DNA of 64,000 nucleotides from Peptoniphilus pacaensis (GTDB lineage: Bacteria; Bacillota; Clostridia; Tissierellales; Peptoniphilaceae), in the NCBI RefSeq assembly GCF_900088125.1, contig NZ_FLQT01000003.1:619071-683070 (forward strand), in the 5' to 3' direction. Shown piece by piece: positions 47,233-56,458 of the stretch. A program made the position numbers and the translations under genes. How positions within the stretch are numbered: the first letter of the stretch is position 1; each line of letters starts with the position of its first letter. The notes under the pieces were generated by a model. The model was given only the letters and a program-made list of their open reading frames with translations. It searched no databases and was not told the origin of the DNA.

Positions 47233-47646
47233 ATGACATTCGGAGAAAAAATAAAAGCCCTCAGGAAAGAGCGGGGCATGACGCAGAAAGACTTGGCCGA
47301 GGCGCTGGGCCTGTCGCTGCGCACCATATCCAATTACGAAACCGGCGGCCTGCGCCCCCGCCACGACGCCACTTACGACGCCCTGGCCGAGCTATTTCAC
47401 GTGCCCAAGGCCTATTTCTTTACGGAGGAAGACGCCTTTATTATGGCGGCTCAGGCCCGCTGGGGAAAAAGCGGCGCCGAAGATGCCCGTGAGTTGGTGG
47501 ACGGGGTCATCGGCCTCTTCGCCGGCGGCAAATTAGACGATGAGGACAAGCAGGCGGTGTTTGAGGCCATTCAGGAAGCCTATTTCCGGGCGAAGCTGGA
47601 AAGCGAATCGAAGAAGGCGGGCGGGCCCCATGAACAAGAACACTAA
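47233..47646 (+). CDS. XRE-family repressor (ImmR/DdrO-like)
   Basis: 137 residues. N-terminal helix-turn-helix: MTFGEKIKALRKERGMTQKD then LAEALGLSLRTISNYETG, a typical Cro/C1-type domain. The C-terminal half is helical with an acidic stretch and no recognised enzyme domain. In ImmR and DdrO the equivalent protein is a repressor cleaved by a metallopeptidase of the ImmA/IrrE type, and that gene follows here with a 17-base overlap. ATG follows GAGGTG. The repeats in the upstream region are likely its targets. Confidence 0.88.
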   Translation: MTFGEKIKALRKERGMTQKDLAEALGLSLRTISNYETGGLRPRHDATYDALAELFHVPKAYFFTEEDAFIMAAQARWGKSGAEDARELVDGVIGLFAGGKLDDEDKQAVFEAIQEAYFRAKLESESKKAGGPHEQEH

Positions 47647-48184
47647 CCGCCACCGCCACCTTTACGACGACGCCGCCCGCCTCCGAGCGCGCTACGACGG
47701 CGATCCGAAAAAGGCCCTGGAGGCCATGAAGGTGGATCTGATTCCCATGGCCGCTTCCACGAAGCTTTTGGGCATGTACAAAATTATTTTGAACAAGCCC
47801 TTCGTCTTCTACAACGACCGCATGCCGGCGCCGATTCAGCGCATGGTCCTCGCCCACGAGCTGGGCCACCATCTCTACCACCGCAAACACGCCGAGGGGG
47901 CGGAGCTCGTCGAATACACCCTCTTTCACTTAACCGACGCCATGGAGCTGGAGGCGAATATCTTCTCCGCCCACTTCCTCTTGGACGAAGAGGCGGTCTA
48001 TGCCATGGCGCGGGCGGGCTACTCCTATATGGACATGGCCCGGGCTTTTTCCGTGGACGTGAACCTGATGATCTTTAAGCTCAACGAAATGCAGCGCATG
48101 GGCTACGATCTTCCGGCGCTGGAGGCGGCGGACAACGACTTTTTCAGAAAGATCGACGGCCGCAAACTCCCCCGGGATTTGTAA
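47630..48184 (+). CDS. ImmA/IrrE-type metallopeptidase
   Basis: 184 residues. HELGHHLYH gives the zinc-binding HExxH and a Glu further on (DAMELEANIFSAHFLL, ExxxxxxxxA pattern of the family) provides the third ligand. ImmA and IrrE cleave XRE-type repressors in response to DNA damage. The long ORF start at 47540 is within the XRE gene; ATG 47630 gives the family length and overlaps the XRE stop by 17 bases, typical of this pair. The substrate should be the XRE protein encoded just before it. Confidence 0.9.
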   Translation: MNKNTNRHRHLYDDAARLRARYDGDPKKALEAMKVDLIPMAASTKLLGMYKIILNKPFVFYNDRMPAPIQRMVLAHELGHHLYHRKHAEGAELVEYTLFHLTDAMELEANIFSAHFLLDEEAVYAMARAGYSYMDMARAFSVDVNLMIFKLNEMQRMGYDLPALEAADNDFFRKIDGRKLPRDL

Positions 48185-48238
48185 CGGGAATAACACGCAA
48201 GAGGCATTCCTTTTCCAGTACAATGAAAGGAGAAAGAG

Positions 48239-50344
48239 GTGTTTGATTTGAATCTATTAAAAAGGCAATTCGTATTTTTATGGGTCTTGGCCCTGGTGCT
48301 TCTCATGCCCAAGGGTGCCGAAGCCGTTTCATTAAAAGAAACCGGACGGACCACCGTCTCCCCCGGCGTCATTCGCCGGGAGCTTTCCGCAACCATCGGC
48401 GGCAGAAACCACAAAGTCGACGTGATTCAGGTGGATCTGAACAATCCCGCAGCGGATCTTCAGGTCATGGCCGGGGCGGGGAGCTACACCCGCAAAGACA
48501 CGGTGAGCCACATGGCCGACCGCACCGATGCCTACGCCGGCATTAACGGCGACTTCTTTAATATGTCGAAACAAGGCGCGCCCTTCGGCCCTTCCGTCGT
48601 CGGCGGCAAGCTTCAGTCCTCGCCTTTGGAATCCGTCGGCCTGTTCGCCTTCGGCATCGACGCCAACAAAAACGCCTACATTGAAAGCTTTACCTTTAAC
48701 GGCACCGCCACGGCACAAAACGGCGCCCGCTACAGGATCAGCGGCTTAAACAAAACCGACTACATTATTAACCACACCCAAGTCCCCTCCCACAAAGACA
48801 GCATCCAATTGTACAACGACTTTTGGACCTCCGTCTCTCGGGGACTCAGAGGCAGCGGCGAGGTGCTGGTGAACGGCAATTTCGTCGTGGAAAGAATTTC
48901 CCTGGACCGTCCCCTGCCTATGGTCACTCCCAAGGGCAAATATATTTTGCAGGTCAACGGCCGGGCGAAAGACTTTATTCGCCAAAACGTCAGAGTGGGC
49001 CAAAAGCTGCGTCTGAATTACAATGTGAGCCCCAACCGAAACTGGCGCTTTTTAATCGGCGGCCACGCCCTCTTGGTTAACGGCGGCCTGGCCCAGCCCT
49101 ACATTATGGACGCCGCCTCCATCGACGGCTACCGGGCACGCAGCGCCGCGGCCATTTCCAAAGACCGCAAGACCGTCTATCTCGTGGCCACGGAAGGCCG
49201 CAGCTCCAGAAGCCGCGGCATGAAGCTGAACGAATGGGCGGCCACCGTCGCCGCCTTGGGCGTGGAAAAAGCCATTAACTTAGACGGCGGCGGCTCCACC
49301 ACCTTGGTGGCTCGGGGCCACGGAGATTTTAAAAACACGAAAATCACCCGCCCGGAACGCAACGGAGCCGAGCGGCGCATCGTTAACGGCATCGGCGTCA
49401 TGAACAAGGCGCCCCGAACCGCCCTCGCCGGCGGCGAAATCGGCGGGCCTCGCCACATCGTATTGGGCGAAGTGGCGAGCTACAATCTGGCCAAGGCCTG
49501 GGACAGCAACTACCACCCCATGAAGGTAAACGGCATCGGCTACAGCCTCACGGACAGCACCTTCGGCAAAGGTGCCTGGCTCAATGGCCGCTTCCTTTCG
49601 CCGAAGCAAGGCAAGACCAATATTCTCTTGACCACAAACACGGGCCTCACCGTCAGCCTGCCCGTGGATATCCAAAGCCCCTCCGCCCTTAAGAGCTTTA
49701 CTCTGGCGGTTAAGGACAACGGCAATATCATTACCCTGGCGCCGAAAGGCGTGACCAAGGCGGGTAGAAGCATCGCCATCGATCCGAATCAAATCAAGTG
49801 GACCGTGGAAAACGGCGCGGCACAAGGCGACACGAACAGCTGGAAAGCGGGCGCGAAAGAGCCCGCCGCCGTCTTTACCCAACAAAAGGTGAACGGCGCC
49901 TACATCGCCTACAAGGCGAGATTCGGCGGCAACAGCGCAAGCTATGTGAAAGAATCCCCGGGATATGCGAAAGTGCGCATGACCGTGGGCAAGAAAAACT
50001 TTACCGCCGCAGGCAAAAACCGCACCATGGACACGACGCCGGTGATTAAAAACGACCGTACCCTCGTGCCCCTGCGCTTCTTAATGGAATCCTACGGCGC
50101 CGAAGTGGGCTGGAACGCTCCCGAGCGCACCGCCGTGGTTCAATACAAGGGCCACACCATCGCCCTACCCGCGGACAAAAACCTGGCCGTCATCGACGGC
50201 AACACCGTCCCCCTGGACGTGGGCGCCACCATTCAAAACGATCGCACCATGGTGCCCCTGCGCTTCATCGTAGAAAAGATGGGCATGGAAGTCTACTACG
50301 AAGACGCCGACCGCTCCATCTCCATCTTCCAAAAAATCAATTAA
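48239..50344 (+). CDS. exported phosphodiester glycosidase-like protein with stalk domain
   Basis: 701 residues. Signal peptide (FVFLWVLALVLLMPKGAEA). Residues about 60-395 are a NAGPA/phosphodiester glycosidase domain: GINGDFFNMS, VGLFAFGID, KAINLDGGGSTTLV and RRIVNGIGV. This domain removes N-acetylglucosamine or similar groups from phosphodiesters; in bacteria it may act on wall teichoic-acid or exopolysaccharide. A middle beta domain follows, then a copper-amine-oxidase N-like stalk with two similar repeats (VIKNDRTLVPLRFLMESYG; TIQNDRTMVPLRFIVEKMG). Start is GTG, six bases after AGGAG. Single gene with its own terminator. Confidence 0.86.
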   Translation: MFDLNLLKRQFVFLWVLALVLLMPKGAEAVSLKETGRTTVSPGVIRRELSATIGGRNHKVDVIQVDLNNPAADLQVMAGAGSYTRKDTVSHMADRTDAYAGINGDFFNMSKQGAPFGPSVVGGKLQSSPLESVGLFAFGIDANKNAYIESFTFNGTATAQNGARYRISGLNKTDYIINHTQVPSHKDSIQLYNDFWTSVSRGLRGSGEVLVNGNFVVERISLDRPLPMVTPKGKYILQVNGRAKDFIRQNVRVGQKLRLNYNVSPNRNWRFLIGGHALLVNGGLAQPYIMDAASIDGYRARSAAAISKDRKTVYLVATEGRSSRSRGMKLNEWAATVAALGVEKAINLDGGGSTTLVARGHGDFKNTKITRPERNGAERRIVNGIGVMNKAPRTALAGGEIGGPRHIVLGEVASYNLAKAWDSNYHPMKVNGIGYSLTDSTFGKGAWLNGRFLSPKQGKTNILLTTNTGLTVSLPVDIQSPSALKSFTLAVKDNGNIITLAPKGVTKAGRSIAIDPNQIKWTVENGAAQGDTNSWKAGAKEPAAVFTQQKVNGAYIAYKARFGGNSASYVKESPGYAKVRMTVGKKNFTAAGKNRTMDTTPVIKNDRTLVPLRFLMESYGAEVGWNAPERTAVVQYKGHTIALPADKNLAVIDGNTVPLDVGATIQNDRTMVPLRFIVEKMGMEVYYEDADRSISIFQKIN

Positions 50345-50364
50345 GAGCGCCTTGAAAGGCATGC

Positions 50365-50394
50365 AAAAAGCACCCCTGCGGGTGCTTTTCTTTT
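50365..50394 (+). terminator. terminator after glycosidase-like gene
   Basis: Stem AAAAGCACCC/GGGTGCTTTT, loop CTGC, then CTTTT. Confidence 0.9.
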
Positions 50395-50421
50395 GCCCTC
50401 TTTGCCCAGGTCCTTTCAATA

Positions 50422-50457
50422 CAAAAACACCGCCACAAATTCATGGCGGTGTTTTTC
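50422..50457 (-). terminator. terminator after multi-repeat wall protein gene
   Basis: Thirteen-base stem AAAAACACCGCCA/TGGCGGTGTTTTT with an eight-base loop, symmetric; just past the stop at 50474. Confidence 0.9.
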
Positions 50458-50473
50458 TATTCGATTCGAGAGA

Positions 50474-53400
50474 TTAATCTCTTTTTCTTCTCTTCAAGCG
50501 TTCCAAACCGACGAGGAGGCCCGATGCCAGTGCGGCCAGTCCCGCAGGAGCGGCGACGCCGGGATCGAAGGTTTGCGGCGCTTTTGCGTCGTCACTTCCC
50601 TTCGCTCCTTCAAGGGCCGATGGGGTCGCTCTTCTGCTGCCGTCTTCTTCGTCCACTTGGCTTGCCCTGCCGGGCACGGAACCTTCCGACTTATCCGGAT
50701 TTGCCGGACTCCCCGGCGTGCTCGGATTCGGATTTGCCGGATTATTCGGCGTATTCGGATTCGGGTTTACCGGATTGTCTCCGCCCGGAGTGTTGCCGCC
50801 GGGAGTGTTGCCACCGGGAGTGCTCGGGTTGTCCCCGCCCGGGTTGCCCGGATTGCTCGGATTCGGGTTCACCGGATTGTCTCCGCCCGGATTGCTCGGA
50901 TTCGGGTTGTTCGGCGTGCTCGGATCTTCGGGAACCGGGCACATTTTATCATTGGGTTTCGTACCGACTCTGATAATCTTATCTACAGCTTCTGTAATTG
51001 TTTTTACTTCTCTTGATTCTTCCTTGCTGTTTTTAACTTTAACTGCAGTTTCCTTCTTGCCGACTACGCCCTCTTGTTCCACTTTGTAAGTGCCCGCATC
51101 AAGGGTTTCGTCTTCGATGACTTGAACCTTAAAGGGTATTTCGGATTCCACTGTAAAGCTGCCTTCGGTCTTCGAACCGTATTTATACTTCGCATTAGTC
51201 GGTTCCGTTCGTACGACCTTGGTCTCAAGTTTACCCGTTTCCTTGTTGAAGCTGGTTGTAATTGTTACCTTGCCCGGCGTGCCGTCGGAAATTTTCTCGG
51301 TTTTGCCGGCTTCCAGATTCGGATCATGTTCAAATTCTTTTTCAAACGGAATCTCTTCTGTCTTAACAACCGGTTTGATGCCGACGCGGACGACCCTGTC
51401 TTCTTTTTCAACAATAACTGTTCCATGTGAATTGTATTCTATAGTTCCATCTTTCGTAGCGATGGTCGTCGTCACTCTTTCCGTGCCGTCCTTGCCTTCG
51501 TTATCTACGATTCGGGTACCTGCTTCGAGGTTTTCGTCATAGGTTACTTTTGTACCGTAAGGAATAGCCTTATCTACAACATACTCTCTGTTGCCTTCAA
51601 GTGATTTTGTGCCGACAAGGACAATGTGCTTGGTCGGTTCTACAATTGTAGGTTCGCCGACCTGTCTAGCTTGACCATCCGGTTGACCGTTTTTGATCGC
51701 TTGTTCATAGCTCGTGGTCTTAGAACCAGCCACACCTTGTTGTTCTATTTTCTTTTCACCCTTAGAAAGAGTTGGATCTTCTCTAACTTCCACTTCAAAG
51801 GGAATGGGGCAGGTCTTCTTGTATTCGTAAGTGCCTGTGAAGTCCTTGGCGCCGACGATAACCTTTTGCTTGGCCTTGGTTACCACTTGTTCAGTTTTCT
51901 GTTCGACCTTTCCGGTTTCCGGATTAAACTTGTCGACGACTTTGGTTTCCACCTTGCCGGGAGTGAGAACTCCCGTTTCGACGACGCCTTTGTCCTTGGT
52001 ATCGTCGTAAACGTATTCGATTTCGACTTCCACATCCTTGGAGTAGTTATTTTCCGGCGTTTCCACCTTGGTTCCGATTTCGATAATATGCTTCTTCGCT
52101 TCTACCTTGTTGGATTCCGTCTTGGTCATTTCGCCGTCAGCTTCGCCGTTCTTGATGGCTTGCTTGTACTCCACATCGTAGGAGCCCACGACGCCTTTTT
52201 GAATTTCCTTACTCGTTCCCGCCGGAAGTTGATCATTATATCTGACTTCTACTTCAAAGGGGATTTCAAAGTGTTCCGTGTGCTTGACTTCGCCTTCAAA
52301 GTCTGCGGAACCCACTTCGATAATGGCGTCCACCGGTTTTTCTTCCGTTACCTTAGGATCTTTTTGAACTTCAGAGTTTACAATCGTCCATTCGGTTTTT
52401 CTGGAGCCGAGTTTGCCTTTTTGCTCGGCACCGTCCACGGTCTTGTATCTCCATTCGCCCTTTTTAAGCTCCGGATTGACTTCGACATGCGTTTCAAAGG
52501 GCAGTTTTTCTGTGTGGGAGTGGGTTCCGTCGGTCATGGTACCCACTCTGATAATTTGTTTTTTGGCTTCCTTCGTAATTTCTTCAACGGGATCATCGCT
52601 GCCTACCACTTCGCCATTAACGATATGCCGCTTGGTCGTCGTGGTTTTCAGACCGTTTTCTCCGGCTTGCGTAATTTCTTTTTCGCCGGCTTTTAAGGTA
52701 TTGTCAAAGACTATTTCCGTTTCATAGGGAATAATGTCCTTATTTACCTCTTCAAACTCTCCATTATAGGCCTTGGTGCCGGCGACAACCTTTCTCTTGC
52801 CTTTTTCTACGACAGTTTCTTGAATCGTTTTAATTTCACCTGTTGCAGGATCGTAAACATTCTTTGTTGTTGTCGTCACCTTGCCGGGAATCAGATCGCC
52901 GACTTCGATAACGCCGATGTCCTTGTTCGGATCGAAGACCCATTCCACATCGACGCCGACTTCGCTTTCCACATCTTTCGTATTTTCAACGGGCTTGGTG
53001 CCGATTTCGATAATGTGTTCCGTCGGTTCTACATACTTGTCGGTCAGTTCTTTTTCCGTGAAGTTGGTGCCGTCTTTAAGTTTTCCGTTTACGATGTCGC
53101 CGCTGTATTCATAGGTTCTGGATCCGGCCTTGCCTTCTTGCTTTACATTGGTCGTGCCTGCTGCAAGGTTGGGGTTGTATTCTACTTTTACGGTGTAGGG
53201 GACTTCTTTCGTCACGGTGTTGTTCACCGTGCCCGTGTAGTCTTTTTGGCCTACCTTGATGATTGCATTGATCGGATCGGTTTCCGTAATTTCCGGTTCG
53301 CCGACGATCTTGGAGTTTTCGATCTTCCACTTCGTCGTCTTTTCTCCGACTTTTCCTTCAGTGACGACCTTATAGTTCTCCGTCGCATCGGGATAGTTGG

Positions 53401-56197
53401 TATAGAAGTTGGGATCGAACTCTACATCAAATGTGAAGGGTTTTTCTTCTTTGTACTCGTGGGTACCTTCCGTTCCCGCCGGGATGCTCAGTTTTCTCTT
53501 CTCCGGAGCCTTTGTTTCTTCTTGAGTAACTTTGATTTCGCCGGTTTCAGGATCTCTCGTCGTCGTGATGGTGACTTCGCCCTTTTTGCCCGGAGTGATT
53601 TCCGTCGGTGCTTCGCCTTTTTTCTTCGTGTAGTCCAGTTCGTATTCCGTGTCAAAGGGGATTTCCACCTTGGTTTCCGCCGGCTTGGTGCCGATCCGGA
53701 TCACGGCGTCTTGTTTTTCCGTTACGGTAGTCACTTCGGCGGATTCTTTACCTGCTACAAACTCACCCTTGTCGTTAATAATTCCCTTTTCGCCATTGAT
53801 GACCACTTGCTTGAAGGTGGTCTTCGTTTCGCCGACGACGCCTTCCGTTTTTACGACTTTTCCGGCTTCCAGCGTATCGTCATAGACGACCTTGGTCTCG
53901 AAGGGAATCTTGCTCGTAAATTCTTTCGTGACTTCTTGCTTGTATTTCGGGCGGGCAATGAACTGCGCCTTAACGGTCTCTTCTTTCTTTACACCATACT
54001 CGTCTTCATAGTTGACCTTGACGTCGACAAAGAGGTTTTCCCCGCCTTTAATCTCGGCGTGTTCGGGGACAACTGCGGTAACCACACCGGTTTTCGGGTC
54101 TACTTTAATATTATCCCAAACATGGCCCGCGCTGTCCTTGTAAGTTCCGGGAACGAGTTCATAGGAAAGGGGTTTGTTTTTCTTCGTATCTTCCGGTACG
54201 GGGTCCGGAGTGCTCGTTAATTTATCTCCCTTGAATCCGATCTCCGCATGGTATTCCGGTCGGTAGTTGTCCGATTCCTGAACGACAAAATGGAACCAGT
54301 GGGTGTCTTTGGAGCCATTGGTGTAGGTGTATTCTACCGGCACGGCCACAAAGTCCCCTGCCTTGGCGGACTTCGGCGGCGTAATAGAAAACTTGCCAAT
54401 ATCTCCATCAGTCAAGGTTACCTTCCATTGGTCCTTGTCTTCCTTGCCCTGATTTTCACGATTGATAAAGTCTAAAATGACCTTGCCGGAAGCTTCTCCC
54501 CTGTTTTCGGCCTCATTCATTTCAGATGAAGACTTTTGATACTTGCCGGATTCTTCCGGCTCATAAATTTTTACCTCAAAAGGTTCTCCGGGTTTAACAG
54601 ATGATGACGTGTTTTTTCTTGTATCTTCATTATTTCCGTCAATAAAGTTTTGCTCGTAGTATCTTGTATCGTCAAGATTTAGCTTAAAGTCTCCGATGAG
54701 GTTGTAGTGGTCGTAGCGATCGATGCCTTGTTTATCGATGGTAACATCTTGACCCTTGTGATTGATTGTACCTGTTCCTGCCCCTGTTTCTGTATAGGTT
54801 CCTATTTCACCAAAGTCATCCGGTGTTTGAGCTATTTTTCTAAATTCGTCAGCTGTTCTCGGACGGGCAAAGAATTTAACATCTAGGTTTTGAAGGGCTT
54901 TAAATTCAGGTGTATTAAAGATGGAGTCTTCATTGATGACAGTCTTGCCGGATTCATCCTTCTTTAGGGCTCCGTCAGGTAACTTAACGTGGATATTGCC
55001 ATCATCTCCTATATAGGCACTTGCTCCCGGAACAATTTTACCTGTAACAGGGTTATAAACTTGGCCGACTAGTCTTTCCTTTGCATTTTCGTCTACATTG
55101 TCTACCTTGATACCGGTGTCGATATCTTGACCTTGGACAAAGACCTTCTCATTGTACTCTCCATTTAATTTCATCAACTCAAGCTTGTCATTTTCATTTG
55201 GCCATGGGTTTACCTTATAGGTTAAAACGAAGTTCTCACCGAAAAACTTCACTCCCGGATTTTCTTTAGTATAGTCATCCTTCATGCCAAAGGAAGTAGA
55301 TGAATTGTCCTTGCTGTTGATGTGCTTTAGGGTCTCTTCGCCGGCTTCGTAGTTTAAATTTCTTTGTCGTCCACCGGCAGTCACTTCTCCATTTTCATCC
55401 GGCTTGAAATTTACCTCAGGGGATTCAGAAGTCAATTTATCTCCTTCTTCCATCATAGGTTTTTCGCCTAAGGGTGCCGGTACAAGTCCTGAATCTGTAA
55501 CAGAAATCTTAGTATAGGTTCTTTGGCCGGTCTTTTTGTCGATGGTGATTTGGTAGCCGTATTCCGTCTTACTCGGCGATTCTGCGGATGGGTTTTTAAC
55601 ATCAAATTTAAAGCCGTCTTTTACCTTCTTTTCATCGGTATTGTAGAGCTCCTGATTTACATTTCCCGGTTGTAAATCCGTTTCCTTATAATGTTCAGAT
55701 TCATTGTAGTCTTGGATTTTCTTTTCATCTTCGACATAGTTCGGCTCAGTTTCCGCACCTTGTTGGGCTTCCGGCGACTGTTCTTTGCCGATTTCCAAGC
55801 CCGCTTCCGGCGTGGTAGCGGTCTCGGCCGGTGCAGCTGTCTCTTGCGCTTCTGTCCCTTGTGCTTCCGGCGCAGCATCCGATACACTTGCGCTGTCGAC
55901 GGCTAAGGCTTCCGCAGCTTCATCTTTCTTTGCTTTCGCCGGCGCTTCCGAAGAGGCAGCTTCGGTTGCATTCGCGGCGGGAGCTTGTGCGGCTACGGCT
56001 TCCTTTTGCACGATGGCCGGGGGCTGCTCCGCCACTTGGGCGAAGGATGCCTGGGGCATCATGGTGAGCCCGGTGGCGATGACCGACGCCCCGATGACCG
56101 ATTTTAGCAGATTGTTTCTTCTTTTCTTTATACTCTCATTAGACAAGGGAATGGCCGAAAAATTTTCGACGTCCCGAATTTCTTTATTGCTTGTCAT
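50474..56197 (-). CDS. giant multi-repeat (G5-like) cell-wall protein
   Basis: 1907 residues. A long signal sequence (SIKKRRNNLLKSVIGASVIATGL) precedes an Ala/Glu/Pro-rich region. Residues about 170-750 hold a beta-rich ligand region with Rib-like pieces (GDFVAVPVEYTYTNGSKDTH; GVVTAVVPEHAEIKGGENLFVDVKVNY). Then about 13 tandem repeats of 70-80 residues of G5/E-like type follow, each opening with xxIPFETxVxYDxxLxAG and ending HIIxIGTK. A Pro/Asn/Gly linker spans the wall. The C-terminus has APQTFDPG, a hydrophobic helix and RLKRRKRD, a sorting signal in which LPxTG is replaced. Likely adhesin or stalk; sorting by a sortase is inferred. Confidence 0.86.
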   Translation of the reverse strand: MTSNKEIRDVENFSAIPLSNESIKKRRNNLLKSVIGASVIATGLTMMPQASFAQVAEQPPAIVQKEAVAAQAPAANATEAASSEAPAKAKKDEAAEALAVDSASVSDAAPEAQGTEAQETAAPAETATTPEAGLEIGKEQSPEAQQGAETEPNYVEDEKKIQDYNESEHYKETDLQPGNVNQELYNTDEKKVKDGFKFDVKNPSAESPSKTEYGYQITIDKKTGQRTYTKISVTDSGLVPAPLGEKPMMEEGDKLTSESPEVNFKPDENGEVTAGGRQRNLNYEAGEETLKHINSKDNSSTSFGMKDDYTKENPGVKFFGENFVLTYKVNPWPNENDKLELMKLNGEYNEKVFVQGQDIDTGIKVDNVDENAKERLVGQVYNPVTGKIVPGASAYIGDDGNIHVKLPDGALKKDESGKTVINEDSIFNTPEFKALQNLDVKFFARPRTADEFRKIAQTPDDFGEIGTYTETGAGTGTINHKGQDVTIDKQGIDRYDHYNLIGDFKLNLDDTRYYEQNFIDGNNEDTRKNTSSSVKPGEPFEVKIYEPEESGKYQKSSSEMNEAENRGEASGKVILDFINRENQGKEDKDQWKVTLTDGDIGKFSITPPKSAKAGDFVAVPVEYTYTNGSKDTHWFHFVVQESDNYRPEYHAEIGFKGDKLTSTPDPVPEDTKKNKPLSYELVPGTYKDSAGHVWDNIKVDPKTGVVTAVVPEHAEIKGGENLFVDVKVNYEDEYGVKKEETVKAQFIARPKYKQEVTKEFTSKIPFETKVVYDDTLEAGKVVKTEGVVGETKTTFKQVVINGEKGIINDKGEFVAGKESAEVTTVTEKQDAVIRIGTKPAETKVEIPFDTEYELDYTKKKGEAPTEITPGKKGEVTITTTRDPETGEIKVTQEETKAPEKRKLSIPAGTEGTHEYKEEKPFTFDVEFDPNFYTNYPDATENYKVVTEGKVGEKTTKWKIENSKIVGEPEITETDPINAIIKVGQKDYTGTVNNTVTKEVPYTVKVEYNPNLAAGTTNVKQEGKAGSRTYEYSGDIVNGKLKDGTNFTEKELTDKYVEPTEHIIEIGTKPVENTKDVESEVGVDVEWVFDPNKDIGVIEVGDLIPGKVTTTTKNVYDPATGEIKTIQETVVEKGKRKVVAGTKAYNGEFEEVNKDIIPYETEIVFDNTLKAGEKEITQAGENGLKTTTTKRHIVNGEVVGSDDPVEEITKEAKKQIIRVGTMTDGTHSHTEKLPFETHVEVNPELKKGEWRYKTVDGAEQKGKLGSRKTEWTIVNSEVQKDPKVTEEKPVDAIIEVGSADFEGEVKHTEHFEIPFEVEVRYNDQLPAGTSKEIQKGVVGSYDVEYKQAIKNGEADGEMTKTESNKVEAKKHIIEIGTKVETPENNYSKDVEVEIEYVYDDTKDKGVVETGVLTPGKVETKVVDKFNPETGKVEQKTEQVVTKAKQKVIVGAKDFTGTYEYKKTCPIPFEVEVREDPTLSKGEKKIEQQGVAGSKTTSYEQAIKNGQPDGQARQVGEPTIVEPTKHIVLVGTKSLEGNREYVVDKAIPYGTKVTYDENLEAGTRIVDNEGKDGTERVTTTIATKDGTIEYNSHGTVIVEKEDRVVRVGIKPVVKTEEIPFEKEFEHDPNLEAGKTEKISDGTPGKVTITTSFNKETGKLETKVVRTEPTNAKYKYGSKTEGSFTVESEIPFKVQVIEDETLDAGTYKVEQEGVVGKKETAVKVKNSKEESREVKTITEAVDKIIRVGTKPNDKMCPVPEDPSTPNNPNPSNPGGDNPVNPNPSNPGNPGGDNPSTPGGNTPGGNTPGGDNPVNPNPNTPNNPANPNPSTPGSPANPDKSEGSVPGRASQVDEEDGSRRATPSALEGAKGSDDAKAPQTFDPGVAAPAGLAALASGLLVGLERLKRRKRD
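50700..50935 (-). repeat. Pro/Asn/Gly-rich repetitive linker
   Basis: Short near-repeats encode NPGGDNPVNPNPSNP and TPGGNTPGG units within the giant wall protein; the DNA repeats CCGGGAGTGTTGCC-like 12- to 15-mers. Such runs are prone to length change by slippage. Confidence 0.8.
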
Positions 56198-56276
56198 GGG
56201 TTTCCTTCCTTTCCCGAATGTATCTTTCTGATTGATATTAAAGTCTACTAAATAGCTTGTAATTCAGCAGTCCTCA

Positions 56277-56305
56277 GTGTAACCTTTACGACCGGCCACT
56301 GTCAA
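56277..56305 (-). promoter_or_regulatory. promoter of giant wall protein gene
   Basis: Minus-strand consensus TTGACA (plus 56300-56305), then TTACAC at 17 bp (or TACACT at 18). About 75 bases of leader follow. The rest of 56198-56458 holds only this and the rightward promoter region. Confidence 0.7.
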
Positions 56306-56458
56306 TTTATTTTTTTCACTTTAAAGGAATTAAAAAAATCCTTGCGCTCCTTTTGTGTCACGGGAGAAAATTCCTTTTCGGGACAAATAAAGCGGCGGCG
56401 TGGTAGAATGGGATTCGGAAGATAAAATAACAGCTATATACGACATTCGGAGGTATAT

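Noticed and set aside
50700-50935. CRISPR-like repeats
   Set aside because: They are short, irregular and in frame with a Pro/Asn/Gly-rich linker of a wall protein, without spacers or cas genes.
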